Assembly: GCA_015654925.1 (NCBI GenBank)
Contig: JAATFX010000140.1
Span: 1 to 52,270 of the forward strand
Direction: 5' to 3'
DNA length: 52,270 bases
DNA from: Enterobacterales bacterium
GTDB taxonomy: Bacteria > Pseudomonadota > Gammaproteobacteria > Enterobacterales > Enterobacteriaceae
The position numbers and the translations under genes were made by a program. This document shows positions 1 through 8,889 of the stretch, piece by piece (position 1 is the first letter of the stretch; each line of letters begins with the position of its first letter). The notes beneath the pieces are model-generated. The model saw only the letters and a program-made list of their open reading frames with translations, ran no database searches and was not told where the DNA came from.

Positions 1-80
1 GCGCCTTGTCGCTGCTTCTCGTGGTTGGTAAAGTAGGCGGATTTTATTTTCGCCCCAGCTTGCAGGATTATCCTTCAGTT

Positions 81-1124
81 ATGTTTAAAAAATTTCGTGG
101 CATGTTTTCCAACGACTTGTCCATCGACCTGGGTACAGCCAATACCCTGATTTATGTAAAAGGACAGGGCATTGTCCTGAACGAGCCTTCTGTCGTCGCG
201 ATTCGTCAGGATCGCGCCGGCTCCCCTAAAAGCGTTGCTGCCGTAGGCCATGAAGCCAAACAAATGCTGGGGCGCACCCCCGGTAATATTGCGGCGATCC
301 GTCCAATGAAGGACGGCGTCATCGCCGATTTTTTCGTTACCGAAAAAATGCTGCAACATTTTATCAAGCAAGTTCATAGCAATAGTTTCATGCGTCCCAG
401 CCCGCGCGTTCTGGTCTGCGTCCCGGTCGGCGCCACCCAGGTGGAACGCCGCGCCATCCGTGAATCGGCCCAAGGGGCCGGCGCCAGGGAAGTGTTCTTG
501 ATCGAAGAACCCATGGCCGCCGCTATCGGCGCGGGGCTGCCGGTTTCGGAAGCCACCGGTTCGATGGTGGTGGATATCGGCGGCGGCACCACCGAAGTAG
601 CGGTCATCTCCCTTAACGGGGTGGTGTACTCTTCTTCGGTACGTATTGGCGGCGATCGCTTCGATGAGGCTATTATTAATTATGTGCGCCGCAATTATGG
701 CTCGCTGATCGGTGAAGCAACCGCTGAACGCATCAAGCATGAAATCGGCTCGGCTTATCCGGGCGATGAAGTCAGGGAAATCGAAGTGCGCGGCCGTAAT
801 CTGGCCGAAGGCGTGCCGCGGGGCTTTACCCTGAATTCCAATGAAATCCTTGAAGCGTTGCAAGAGCCTTTGACCGGTATTGTCAGCGCGGTTATGGTTG
901 CGCTGGAACAGTGCCCGCCCGAGCTCGCCTCCGATATTTCCGAGCGCGGCATGGTATTGACCGGCGGCGGCGCGCTGCTGAGAAATCTCGACCGTCTGCT
1001 GATGGAAGAGACCGGCATACCCGTGGTGGTGGCGGAAGATCCCTTGACCTGCGTCGCCCGTGGCGGCGGCAAGGCATTGGAGATGATTGATATGCACGGC
1101 GGTGATTTGTTCAGCGAAGAATAA
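81..1124 (+). CDS. mreB: Rod shape-determining actin homolog MreB
   Basis: Bacterial actin that polymerises under the inner membrane and directs lateral cell-wall synthesis with MreC, MreD, RodZ and the RodA/PBP2 synthase. The 347-residue product has the E. coli length and is nearly identical by eye. The phosphate-1 motif DLGTANT is at residues 16-22, the phosphate-2 motif DIGGGTTE is near 165, and the adenosine motif LTGGGALL is in the C-terminal quarter. The frame stays open upstream to position 6, but the family begins with M-(L/F)-KKFRGMF, so the ATG at 81 is chosen. The only purine-rich element, AGGA at 64-67, is rather far away and forms a small AGGA-TTA-TCCT palindrome. Followed by mreC and mreD. 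Confidence 0.98.
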   Translation: MFKKFRGMFSNDLSIDLGTANTLIYVKGQGIVLNEPSVVAIRQDRAGSPKSVAAVGHEAKQMLGRTPGNIAAIRPMKDGVIADFFVTEKMLQHFIKQVHSNSFMRPSPRVLVCVPVGATQVERRAIRESAQGAGAREVFLIEEPMAAAIGAGLPVSEATGSMVVDIGGGTTEVAVISLNGVVYSSSVRIGGDRFDEAIINYVRRNYGSLIGEATAERIKHEIGSAYPGDEVREIEVRGRNLAEGVPRGFTLNSNEILEALQEPLTGIVSAVMVALEQCPPELASDISERGMVLTGGGALLRNLDRLLMEETGIPVVVAEDPLTCVARGGGKALEMIDMHGGDLFSEE

Positions 1125-1133
1125 CCAGCCTCG

Positions 1134-1197
1134 AAAAGGGGGGGACCACCCGGGTGAACGCTGAGATTTCTCATCCTGGTCGGCGCCCCCCTTTTTT
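1134..1197 (+). terminator. Terminator-like stem-loop between mreB and mreC
   Basis: AAAAGGGGGGG at 1134-1144 can pair with CCCCCCTTTT at 1186-1195, followed directly by more T (run to 1197). The loop of about 40 nt contains a CACCCGGGTG palindrome. Position and shape fit a partial terminator that lets mreB be made in excess of mreC and mreD. The size of any read-through is unknown. Confidence 0.5.
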
Positions 1198-1218
1198 GTT
1201 GAGGAAAATGCATAGCCT

Positions 1219-2274
1219 ATGAAGCCGATTTTTAGCAGGGGACCGTCTCTGCAACTCCGACTGTTCCTGGCCGTAATGGTCGCCATTGCCGTCATTATCG
1301 CCGACAGCCGGCTCGGAACTTTTGTTCAAATCCGCACGTATATGGATACCGCGGTCAGTCCGTTTTATTTCCTGGCGAACGGCCCGCGCAAGCTGCTGGA
1401 TCATGTTTCGGAAACGCTGGCCACGCGCGAACAGCTGGAACTGGAAAACCACACCCTACGCCAGGAATTGCTGCTAAGAAACAGCGAGCAACTGCTGCTG
1501 GGACAGTTCCGCCAGGAAAACGCCCGCCTGCGCGAACTCCTGGGATCGCCCCTGCGCCAGGATGAGCAAAAAATGGTAACGCAGGTCATCTCCACCAGCA
1601 CCGATCCCTACAGCGACCAGGTGGTGATCGACAAAGGGCTGGACAGCGGCGTGTACGTCGGCCAGCCGGTGATCAGCGATAAAGGCGTGGTCGGCCAGGT
1701 CGTCGCGGCCAGCAAGATGACCAGCCGGGTGTTGCTGATCTGCGATGCGTCCCACGCCTTACCCATCCAGGTGCTGCGTAATGATATCCGGGTGATTGTG
1801 GCCGGTAACGGCTGTACCGAAGATTTGCAGTTGGAGCATCTGCCGGGCAATACCGATATCCGCGTCGGCGATGTGCTGGTGACCTCCGGTCTTGGCGGCC
1901 GGTTTCCCGAAGGGTACCCGGTAGCGGTGGTTTCGACGGTCAAGGTCGATACCCAGCGCGCTTATACCGTCATCCAGGCCCGGCCGACCGCCCAGCTCCA
2001 GCGCCTGCGCTACCTGCTGCTGCTCTGGGGCGCCGACCCCCGCGGCGAAGTGCCGCTGCCGCCCGCTGAAGTTCATCACGTGGCCAATGAGCGCCTGATG
2101 CAGATGATGCCGCAGGTGCTGCCGTCCCAGGACAGTATCATGGGGCCGAACCCGCCGGCCGCGGCGCCTGAAACGACGCCCGCCGCGCAGCCCGCCGCCC
2201 CGGCAACGAGCGGCAAAGCCGCGGCGCGCCCCGCCGCGCCGGCGCCTAACCGGGCCGTCGGGGAGCGACGATGA
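1219..2274 (+). CDS. mreC: Rod shape-determining protein MreC
   Basis: Periplasmic scaffold of the elongasome, anchored in the inner membrane, which links MreB/MreD to PBP2. The protein is 351 residues. It has a short basic N-terminus, one membrane helix at about 11-30, a Leu/Glu/Gln-rich coiled coil at about 65-105, and the conserved beta-rich MreC domain to about 270. A Pro/Ala-rich tail follows from about 300. The tail is the only part that clearly differs from E. coli MreC (367 residues). A GAGGAAAA stretch lies upstream of the ATG at 1219; the nearer ATG at 1208 runs into a stop within five codons. The stop overlaps the mreD start by ATGA. Confidence 0.97.
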   Translation: MKPIFSRGPSLQLRLFLAVMVAIAVIIADSRLGTFVQIRTYMDTAVSPFYFLANGPRKLLDHVSETLATREQLELENHTLRQELLLRNSEQLLLGQFRQENARLRELLGSPLRQDEQKMVTQVISTSTDPYSDQVVIDKGLDSGVYVGQPVISDKGVVGQVVAASKMTSRVLLICDASHALPIQVLRNDIRVIVAGNGCTEDLQLEHLPGNTDIRVGDVLVTSGLGGRFPEGYPVAVVSTVKVDTQRAYTVIQARPTAQLQRLRYLLLLWGADPRGEVPLPPAEVHHVANERLMQMMPQVLPSQDSIMGPNPPAAAPETTPAAQPAAPATSGKAAARPAAPAPNRAVGERR

Positions 2275-2759
2275 ACCGTTATCGTCGCAACGGCGGCTGG
2301 GTAATTTGGCTCTCCTTTTTGATTGCCATCATTTTGCAAATCATGCCCTGGCCCGAACAGCTCTATTTGTTCAGGCCGTCCTGGCTCAGCCTGGTATTGA
2401 TTTACTGGGTCATGGCGATCCCGCACCGGGTCAATGTCGGCACCGGTTTCCTGCTTGGCCTGGTGATGGATTTGATCCTCGGCTCGATCCTGGGCGTCAG
2501 GGCGCTGGCGCTGAGCATTCTGGCCTATCTGGTGGTATTTAAATTCCAGCTGTTCAGGAATATGGCGTTATGGCAGCAATCGCTGATCGTGGTCTTGCTG
2601 TCGTTGACGACGCACATCATTGTGTTTTGGGCTGAATTTCTGGTAATTAATATTTCATTCCGGCCGGAAATTTTCTGGAGCAGCGTAGTGGACGGCGTAT
2701 TGTGGCCATGGATGTTTTTACTGATGCGTAAAGTCCGCCGTCAGTTTTCGGTGCAATAA
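2271..2759 (+). CDS. mreD: Rod shape-determining membrane protein MreD
   Basis: Small integral inner-membrane partner of MreC, 162 residues, the usual family length. The sequence is strongly hydrophobic with about five to six predicted membrane segments and the family motif around RPSWLSLVLIYW. It ends in a basic tail (RKVRRQF) typical of a cytoplasmic C-terminus. The start codon overlaps the mreC stop (ATGA at 2271-2274), which implies translational coupling. maf follows after 8 bp. Confidence 0.96.
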   Translation: MNRYRRNGGWVIWLSFLIAIILQIMPWPEQLYLFRPSWLSLVLIYWVMAIPHRVNVGTGFLLGLVMDLILGSILGVRALALSILAYLVVFKFQLFRNMALWQQSLIVVLLSLTTHIIVFWAEFLVINISFRPEIFWSSVVDGVLWPWMFLLMRKVRRQFSVQ

Positions 2760-2767
2760 GGGGCGTA

Positions 2768-3340
2768 ATGACTGCACTATATTTAGCCTCCGGCTCCCCC
2801 AGGCGCAGGGAATTGCTAACCTTATTAAATTTGCCGTTCGACGTGCTGGATGCGCCGATTGAAGAACGGCGGCGGCCCGATGAGCCGGCGGCGGACTATG
2901 TGCGGCGTTTGGCGCGGGAAAAGGCGCTGGCCGGGGTGGCGGTCGCTCCCGAACCTCGCCCGGTGCTGGGTGCCGATACCATCGTGGTGCTGAACGGCGA
3001 GATTCTGGAAAAACCCCGCGATGCCGCCCATGCCGCGTGCATGCTGGCTGCGTTATCCGGCCAGAGTCACCAGGTAATGACGGCCGTTGCGATTGCGGAC
3101 GGCCGGTTTCAACTTTGCCGCAGCGTCGTGACTGAGGTCACTTTCCGGCGGCTGTCGGCGCAGGAAATTGATCGGTATATTGCTTCTGGTGAGCCTATGG
3201 ATAAGGCCGGAGCCTATGGCATTCAGGGCCAGGGCGGGGTTTTTGTCAGGGCTATCAATGGGAGTTATCATGGCGTAGTGGGATTGCCACTGGTGGAAAC
3301 CTCCGAATTGCTTTGTCAATTCATTGCGTTACGTAGTTAA
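2768..3340 (+). CDS. yhdE: Maf-family nucleoside triphosphate pyrophosphatase (YhdE type)
   Basis: House-cleaning enzyme that hydrolyses dTTP/UTP and modified pyrimidine nucleotides to the monophosphate and pyrophosphate. The protein has 190 residues (E. coli YhdE 197). The N-terminal ASGSPRR motif binds the triphosphate, LGADTIV carries the catalytic Asp, and EKPRDA and KAGAYGIQG complete the Maf signature. It sits 8 bp after mreD and 9 bp before rng, so it is probably part of the mreBCD-maf-rng transcript. The substrate class (YhdE rather than YceF) is inferred from position and overall similarity. Confidence 0.95.
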   Translation: MTALYLASGSPRRRELLTLLNLPFDVLDAPIEERRRPDEPAADYVRRLAREKALAGVAVAPEPRPVLGADTIVVLNGEILEKPRDAAHAACMLAALSGQSHQVMTAVAIADGRFQLCRSVVTEVTFRRLSAQEIDRYIASGEPMDKAGAYGIQGQGGVFVRAINGSYHGVVGLPLVETSELLCQFIALRS

Positions 3341-3349
3341 GAGGACAAC

Positions 3350-4819
3350 ATGGCTGCTGAATTACTGGTCAATATCACGCCTTCCGAAACCCGGGTTGCC
3401 TACATTGATGGCGGCATCCTGCAGGAAATTCATATCGAACGCGAAGCCCGGCGGGGTATTGTCGGTAATATTTATAAAGGTCGGGTCAGCCGCGTCCTGC
3501 CGGGAATGCAGGCGGCATTTGTGGACATCGGGCTGGAAAAAGCGGCATTTTTACATGCCTCCGATATCATGCCGCATACCGAATGCGTCGCCGGTGAAGA
3601 GCAGAAAAATTTCCATGTGCGCGATATTGCCGAGTTGGTAAGGCAAGGGCAGGACATCATGGTTCAGGTGGTGAAAGACCCGCTGGGCACCAAAGGCGCG
3701 CGCCTGACCACCGATATTACACTGCCGTCCCGTTACCTGGTATTTATGCCGGGCGCATCCCATGTCGGCGTATCGCAGCGTATCGACAGCGAAGATGAGC
3801 GCGAGCGCCTCAAGCGCACCGTGGCGGAGTATTGCGACGAGCATGGCGGTTTTATTATCCGCACCGCCGCCGAAGGCATCGGCGAGGAAGAATTATCCCA
3901 GGACGCGGCGTTTCTCAAGCGTCTGTGGACCAAGGTGATGGAGCGTAAACGCCGCAACCAGAGCAAATATATGCTGTACGGCGAACTGGCGCTGGCCCAG
4001 CGGATATTGCGCGATTTCGCCGGCGCGGCGCTGGACCGCATTCGGGTTGATTCGCGGCTGACGTTTGATTTGCTGGTGGAGTTTACCAGCGAATATATTC
4101 CCGAAATGACCCATAAGCTTGAGCATTATAACGGTAAGCAGCCTATCTTTGATCTCTATGATGTGGAAAATGAGATTCAGCGCTCCCTGGAGCGTAAAGT
4201 CGAGCTTAAGTCGGGCGGTTATCTGATCATCGATCAAACCGAGGCCATGACGACCATCGATATTAATACCGGTGCGTTTGTCGGGCATCGCAATCTTGAT
4301 GAAACCATTTTCAATACCAATATCGAGGCCACCCAGGCGATCGCGCGCCAACTGCGGTTGCGCAATCTCGGCGGCATTATCATTATCGACTTTATCGATA
4401 TGAATAATGAAGAACACCGGCGGCGGGTCCTGCATTCCCTGGAGCAGGCCATGAGCAAAGATCGGGTGAAAACCGGCATTAACGGCTTCTCGCAGCTCGG
4501 CCTGGTGGAAATGACCCGTAAACGCACCCGCGAAAGCATTGAACATGTGTTATGCAGCGAGTGTCCAACCTGCCATGGCCGCGGTACGGTGAAAACCATC
4601 GAAACCGTCTGCTATGAAATCATGCGGGAGATTGTGCGGGTGCATCATGCCTACGAATCCGACCGGTTTTTGGTTTACGCTTCGGCCGCGGTGGGCGATG
4701 CGTTGAAAAGCGATGAATCCCATGCCCTGGCGGAAGTGGAAATTTTCGTCGGCAAACAGGTCAAAGTACAGATCGAACCGCTCTACAGCCAGGAGCAGTT
4801 TGACGTTGTGATGATGTAA
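3350..4819 (+). CDS. rng: Ribonuclease G
   Basis: Single-strand endoribonuclease that matures the 5' end of 16S rRNA and degrades some mRNAs; shorter paralog of RNase E. The protein is 489 residues. It has an N-terminal S1 RNA-binding domain (about 37-125), a 5'-sensor region, and a DNase I-like core with the metal-binding aspartates in TTIDINTG and IIIDFIDM. The zinc-link motif CPTCHGRG is near residue 405. There is no RNase E-type degradosome scaffold. An AGAGGA ribosome binding site precedes the ATG. The coding order maf-rng-yhdP-tldD is the conserved enterobacterial one. Confidence 0.97.
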   Translation: MAAELLVNITPSETRVAYIDGGILQEIHIEREARRGIVGNIYKGRVSRVLPGMQAAFVDIGLEKAAFLHASDIMPHTECVAGEEQKNFHVRDIAELVRQGQDIMVQVVKDPLGTKGARLTTDITLPSRYLVFMPGASHVGVSQRIDSEDERERLKRTVAEYCDEHGGFIIRTAAEGIGEEELSQDAAFLKRLWTKVMERKRRNQSKYMLYGELALAQRILRDFAGAALDRIRVDSRLTFDLLVEFTSEYIPEMTHKLEHYNGKQPIFDLYDVENEIQRSLERKVELKSGGYLIIDQTEAMTTIDINTGAFVGHRNLDETIFNTNIEATQAIARQLRLRNLGGIIIIDFIDMNNEEHRRRVLHSLEQAMSKDRVKTGINGFSQLGLVEMTRKRTRESIEHVLCSECPTCHGRGTVKTIETVCYEIMREIVRVHHAYESDRFLVYASAAVGDALKSDESHALAEVEIFVGKQVKVQIEPLYSQEQFDVVMM

Positions 4820-4900
4820 AGTTGATGGAGTGATGATATAGCCCAGATTAGCCCGGCCGCCAAACCAGCCAACCTGCGGATACGGGATAAAAATAACATT

Positions 4901-4928
4901 CTTCCCGCGGGCGTTATGCGGCGGGAAG
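4901..4928 (+). other. Hairpin next to the yhdP ribosome binding site
   Basis: Perfect 8-bp inverted repeat CTTCCCGC/GCGGGAAG with a 12-nt loop. It ends 2 nt before the AGGAGA ribosome binding site of yhdP. There is no T run, so it is not a simple terminator; it could be a stability or translation-control element in the rng-yhdP spacer. Confidence 0.4.
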
Positions 4929-4941
4929 CAAGGAGAAAGGC

Positions 4942-7900
4942 GTGAAGCGACTGCCGGGGATATTGTTGGCCCTATGTGCAACCCTGATTGTCCTGGTGGC
5001 ATTAGCGGTCAGTGGGCTACGCCTGGCTTTGCCTCATTTGGATACTTTTCGTCCGCGTATCGTCGCGGCGCTTAATGCCTCAACCGGCCTGGATATCCGC
5101 ATCCGGGAGATGCACGGCAACTGGCAGTCGTTTGGCCCCACCCTGGATATCCGCGCCATCGAGTCCGTCACGGCGGACGAACAGCTGCGCATCCAGCGCG
5201 TTACGGTGGCGCTGGATGTCTGGCAATCCCTGCTGCACTGGCGCTGGCAATTTCGCGATGTCACTTTTTACCGCCTGCAGCTCGATCTCAATACCACCCT
5301 GTTGGGCCGCGATCATCAGGGCAGCCCGATTAAATCCGATCGGCTTACCGACCTGTTCCTATACCAGTTCGACCATTTTATCCTGCGCGACAGCGAACTG
5401 TCTTTTCTTACCCCCTCCGGCGATCGCACCAAGCTGTCGGTGCCGCAGCTGACCTGGCTCAATACCCGTCAACGGCATCGGGCCGAAGGGCAGATCGCCT
5501 TGTCCAACGTGGATGTGCAGCAAGGGGCCATCCAACTGCGCATGGACTTGCATGACGAGAACGGGCTGCTTAATAACGGCAAAGTCTATTTGCAGGCCGA
5601 CGACATCAATCTTAAACCCTGGTTCAGCCAATGGCTGCAGGACCAAACCGGCCTGAAAAACGCCGATTTCAGCCTGGCCGCCTGGCTCACCCTGGAGCAT
5701 GGCGATATCACCCGGGGCGATGCGTTTTTCAGCCAGGGCGTGGCGCGTTGGCAGGAAGGCGATCGGGAACATCGTCTGGACGTGGCTAACCTGGCTTTGC
5801 ATCTCACCCGGCAAGGCGACGGCTGGCAATTGGACGCGCCGGTGCTCAATATCAGCGCCGACGGCGAATCCTGGGCCCCCGGCGCGCTGTCCCTGTTCTG
5901 GCTGCCGGAAAAAAACCAACTATTCACCCCGGACCGTGCCAGTGAAATTCGCCTGCGGGCCAAAAATTTACGGCTACAGCAATTTACCCCATTCATGCCG
6001 CTGGTCTCTTTTATCACGCCGAATCTGCGCGCCCGCTGGCAGGACTTGCAGCCGCAGGGCACTTTATCCACCCTGGCGCTGGATATTCCGCTCAATAATC
6101 CCGAGCAGATCCGTTTTCAGAGCGACTGGCGCGACCTCAGCTGGCAGCAGTGGCAACTGCTGCCCGGCGCCGATCATGTTGCCGGCTCGGTGGCGGGTTC
6201 ACTGGCCACCGGCCGGTTAAATCTAGCGCTCGCTAACAGCACGCTGCCCTATAAAGATATGTTCCGCGCGCCGCTGGAAGTGCAGGGGGCGCATGCCACG
6301 CTGGATTGGCAAAACGGCGATCGCGGCCTGGAACTGTGGGGCAAAAATATCGACCTGCGGGCCAGCGCGCTGTGGGCGACCGGCGATTTTTATTTTCATC
6401 AGCCGGTTAACGGCGCGCCGTGGCTGGATATTCTGTCCGGTATCCGCCTGTATGACGCAGCCCAGGCCTGGCGGTACTTCCCTGAGCCGCTGATGGGGAC
6501 TCATCTGGTCAACTATCTCACCGGCGCCTTGAAAAGCGGCCGGGTGGATAACGCCACGCTGGTATTTGCCGGCAATCCCAAGCAATTCCCCTTTAAGCAT
6601 AACGATGGGCAATTTGAAGTCCTGGTGCCGCTGCGCCACGCGGATTATGAATTTGAACCGGGCTGGCCGCTGCTGACCGACCTGGATATCGATTTGGATT
6701 TCCTGAATGACGGGCTGTTTATGCACGCCGCCCAGACGCAGCTGGGGGACGCCACCGGCACCGATGTCGCCGCGACCATACCCGATTATTCAAAGCAATT
6801 GCTGCTGGTGGATGCGGGCATTAAAGGGTCGGGCAAGGCCATCGGGGATTATTTTAATAACACGCCGCTGCAAAAATCCTTGGGCGAGGTGCTGGAAGAA
6901 CTGCAAATCGGCGGTGATGTTAGTGGGGACTTACATCTATCCATTCCCCTGACCGGCCAGCCGGTCACCGCATCGGGCAAAGTCAATTTAGCCAATAACA
7001 GCCTGCTGATAAAACCGCTGGGCACCACCATGAAAGATCTGAGCGGCCAGTTCCGGTACAACAACGGCAGCCTGGACAGCGATCTGCTGACCGCCCAATG
7101 GCTGGGGCAACCGGTGGACGTACGCTTTACCACCCAGGAACAGGAAAAAGGCTTTGATATCAAGGTAGACATGCAGGGTGACTGGGCGGTGAACCGCCTG
7201 CCCGGCGTGCCGGAACCCATTGCCAAGCTGGTAGGCGGCCATGCGTCGTGGCAAAGCATTGTGGCGGTGACCCTGCCGTTTAAAGGTAAAACCACTTACA
7301 GCGTCGATGTGACCAGCGATCTAAAAAATGTAAGCAGTCACTTACCTCCACCCCTGGATAAACCGGGCGGACAGGCGTTCCCATTGGCCGTCAAAGCCCA
7401 GGGCGGCCTGTCCGGTTTTAACTTAAGCGGCCGGGCCGGCAAGAGCAATGCGTTTAACAGCGAGTTTTTGCTGGGCAAACAGGTAGCGCTGACGCGCGGC
7501 GCGTGGGCCTCCGATGGCGGCAAAATCCCGCCGCTGCCGGCGGGAAAAAGCCTGACCCTCGATTTGCCGGCGCTGGACGGTGAAAAATGGCTGGCGTTAA
7601 TGACGCCGCAGTCCCGCTCGACGGGCAAGGCGATGGCCAGCCGCTTCCGCTTCCCGGACGCCCTGACGCTCAACACCCCCGCGTTAACCCTGGCCGGGCA
7701 GCAGTGGCGCGATCTGACGCTGACGCGCAGCAATACCCTGGGCGGCAGCCTGATCGCAGCCAAGGGCAAAGAAATCAACGGCAAACTGGCCATGGCGGAT
7801 AACGGACCGTGGCATGCGGATCTCGGTTACCTTTACTACAACCCCATGTGGGCCAAAGGCGCGCAAACCGCGCCTGATGCGCCGCAAAATGCCCTTTTCA

Positions 7901-8766
7901 GCGACGACGATCCGACGGTCTCCTTCAACGACTGGCCGGCGGTGCAACTACGCTGCCAGGAATGCTGGATCATGGGGCAAAACCTGGGCAAGGTTTCCGC
8001 CGATATCGCGCCGCAGCAAAACACCCTGGCGCTTACCCACGGCGTGGTGGATACCGGCAAAGCGCGCCTGACCCTGGACGGGGGCTGGACGCGCAACGGC
8101 AAGCACAATTTGACCTCGCTTAAAGGCAAACTTAGCGGTAAAAATATCGGTGAAGCGACGGATTACATCGGTTTTGAAACCCCGCTGCGCGATGCGCCCT
8201 TTGACGTGGACTACGACCTGCACTGGCAGGCGCTGCCCTGGACGCCCGATATACCCAGCCTCAGCGGCGTATTACACGCCGATCTCGGCAAAGGCAAAAT
8301 AGACAATATCAGCAGCGGCCAGGCGGGGCGGTTATTACGGCTGGTAAGTTTCGACGCGCTGTTGCGTAAACTGCAGTTTGATTTCCGGGATACGTTCGGC
8401 AAAGGATTCTATTTCGATTCCATCAAAGGCACCGCCTGGCTTAAAAGCGGCGTGCTGCATACCAACGATTTACTGATCGACGGACTGGAAGCGGACATTG
8501 CCATGAGCGGCAAAGTGGATTTCACGGCGCAGCAAATCGACATGGAAGCGGTAATCGCGCCGGAAATCTCGGCCACCGTCGGGGTTGCCGCCGCCTTCGC
8601 CATCAATCCGGTGGTGGGGGCCGCGGTATTCGCCGCCAGCAAGGTGCTGGCGCCGCTGTGGAACAAAATCTCGGTAATCCGCTATCATATTACCGGCAGC
8701 CTGGACCAGCCGAAAATCGAGGAAGTGTTGCGCCAACCGCGCCAGCCAACCGCTAAAGGCAAATAA
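4942..8766 (+). CDS. yhdP: AsmA-like phospholipid transport protein YhdP
   Basis: Very large envelope protein of the AsmA/TamB/YdbH family. It is thought to form a hydrophobic bridge carrying phospholipids from the inner to the outer membrane, overlapping in function with TamB and YdbH. The protein has 1274 residues (E. coli 1266). A single N-terminal membrane helix (about 5-27) is followed by a long beta-rich periplasmic body and a C-terminal AsmA-like segment. A hydrophobic Ala/Val/Gly stretch (about 1210-1235) precedes the PRQPTAKGK end. The start is a GTG with a good AGGAGA site 5-6 nt upstream. No frameshift was seen over 3.8 kb. Confidence 0.95.
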   Translation: MKRLPGILLALCATLIVLVALAVSGLRLALPHLDTFRPRIVAALNASTGLDIRIREMHGNWQSFGPTLDIRAIESVTADEQLRIQRVTVALDVWQSLLHWRWQFRDVTFYRLQLDLNTTLLGRDHQGSPIKSDRLTDLFLYQFDHFILRDSELSFLTPSGDRTKLSVPQLTWLNTRQRHRAEGQIALSNVDVQQGAIQLRMDLHDENGLLNNGKVYLQADDINLKPWFSQWLQDQTGLKNADFSLAAWLTLEHGDITRGDAFFSQGVARWQEGDREHRLDVANLALHLTRQGDGWQLDAPVLNISADGESWAPGALSLFWLPEKNQLFTPDRASEIRLRAKNLRLQQFTPFMPLVSFITPNLRARWQDLQPQGTLSTLALDIPLNNPEQIRFQSDWRDLSWQQWQLLPGADHVAGSVAGSLATGRLNLALANSTLPYKDMFRAPLEVQGAHATLDWQNGDRGLELWGKNIDLRASALWATGDFYFHQPVNGAPWLDILSGIRLYDAAQAWRYFPEPLMGTHLVNYLTGALKSGRVDNATLVFAGNPKQFPFKHNDGQFEVLVPLRHADYEFEPGWPLLTDLDIDLDFLNDGLFMHAAQTQLGDATGTDVAATIPDYSKQLLLVDAGIKGSGKAIGDYFNNTPLQKSLGEVLEELQIGGDVSGDLHLSIPLTGQPVTASGKVNLANNSLLIKPLGTTMKDLSGQFRYNNGSLDSDLLTAQWLGQPVDVRFTTQEQEKGFDIKVDMQGDWAVNRLPGVPEPIAKLVGGHASWQSIVAVTLPFKGKTTYSVDVTSDLKNVSSHLPPPLDKPGGQAFPLAVKAQGGLSGFNLSGRAGKSNAFNSEFLLGKQVALTRGAWASDGGKIPPLPAGKSLTLDLPALDGEKWLALMTPQSRSTGKAMASRFRFPDALTLNTPALTLAGQQWRDLTLTRSNTLGGSLIAAKGKEINGKLAMADNGPWHADLGYLYYNPMWAKGAQTAPDAPQNALFSDDDPTVSFNDWPAVQLRCQECWIMGQNLGKVSADIAPQQNTLALTHGVVDTGKARLTLDGGWTRNGKHNLTSLKGKLSGKNIGEATDYIGFETPLRDAPFDVDYDLHWQALPWTPDIPSLSGVLHADLGKGKIDNISSGQAGRLLRLVSFDALLRKLQFDFRDTFGKGFYFDSIKGTAWLKSGVLHTNDLLIDGLEADIAMSGKVDFTAQQIDMEAVIAPEISATVGVAAAFAINPVVGAAVFAASKVLAPLWNKISVIRYHITGSLDQPKIEEVLRQPRQPTAKGK

Positions 8767-8889
8767 TCAGTACCTATTTGACGTTGCCGGGGAATTGCCG
8801 CAGTCTATAAATATGACTATACGGATTGTTTGCAGCTTTATTATTCCAGCCGTTGCTGGCCAATCCATCTTAAAAAAGAGTGAAAACCT

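Noticed and set aside
75..1295. Long minus-strand open frame opposite mreB
   Set aside because: Mirror of a strongly conserved gene in high-G+C DNA; no family resemblance and no ribosome binding site.
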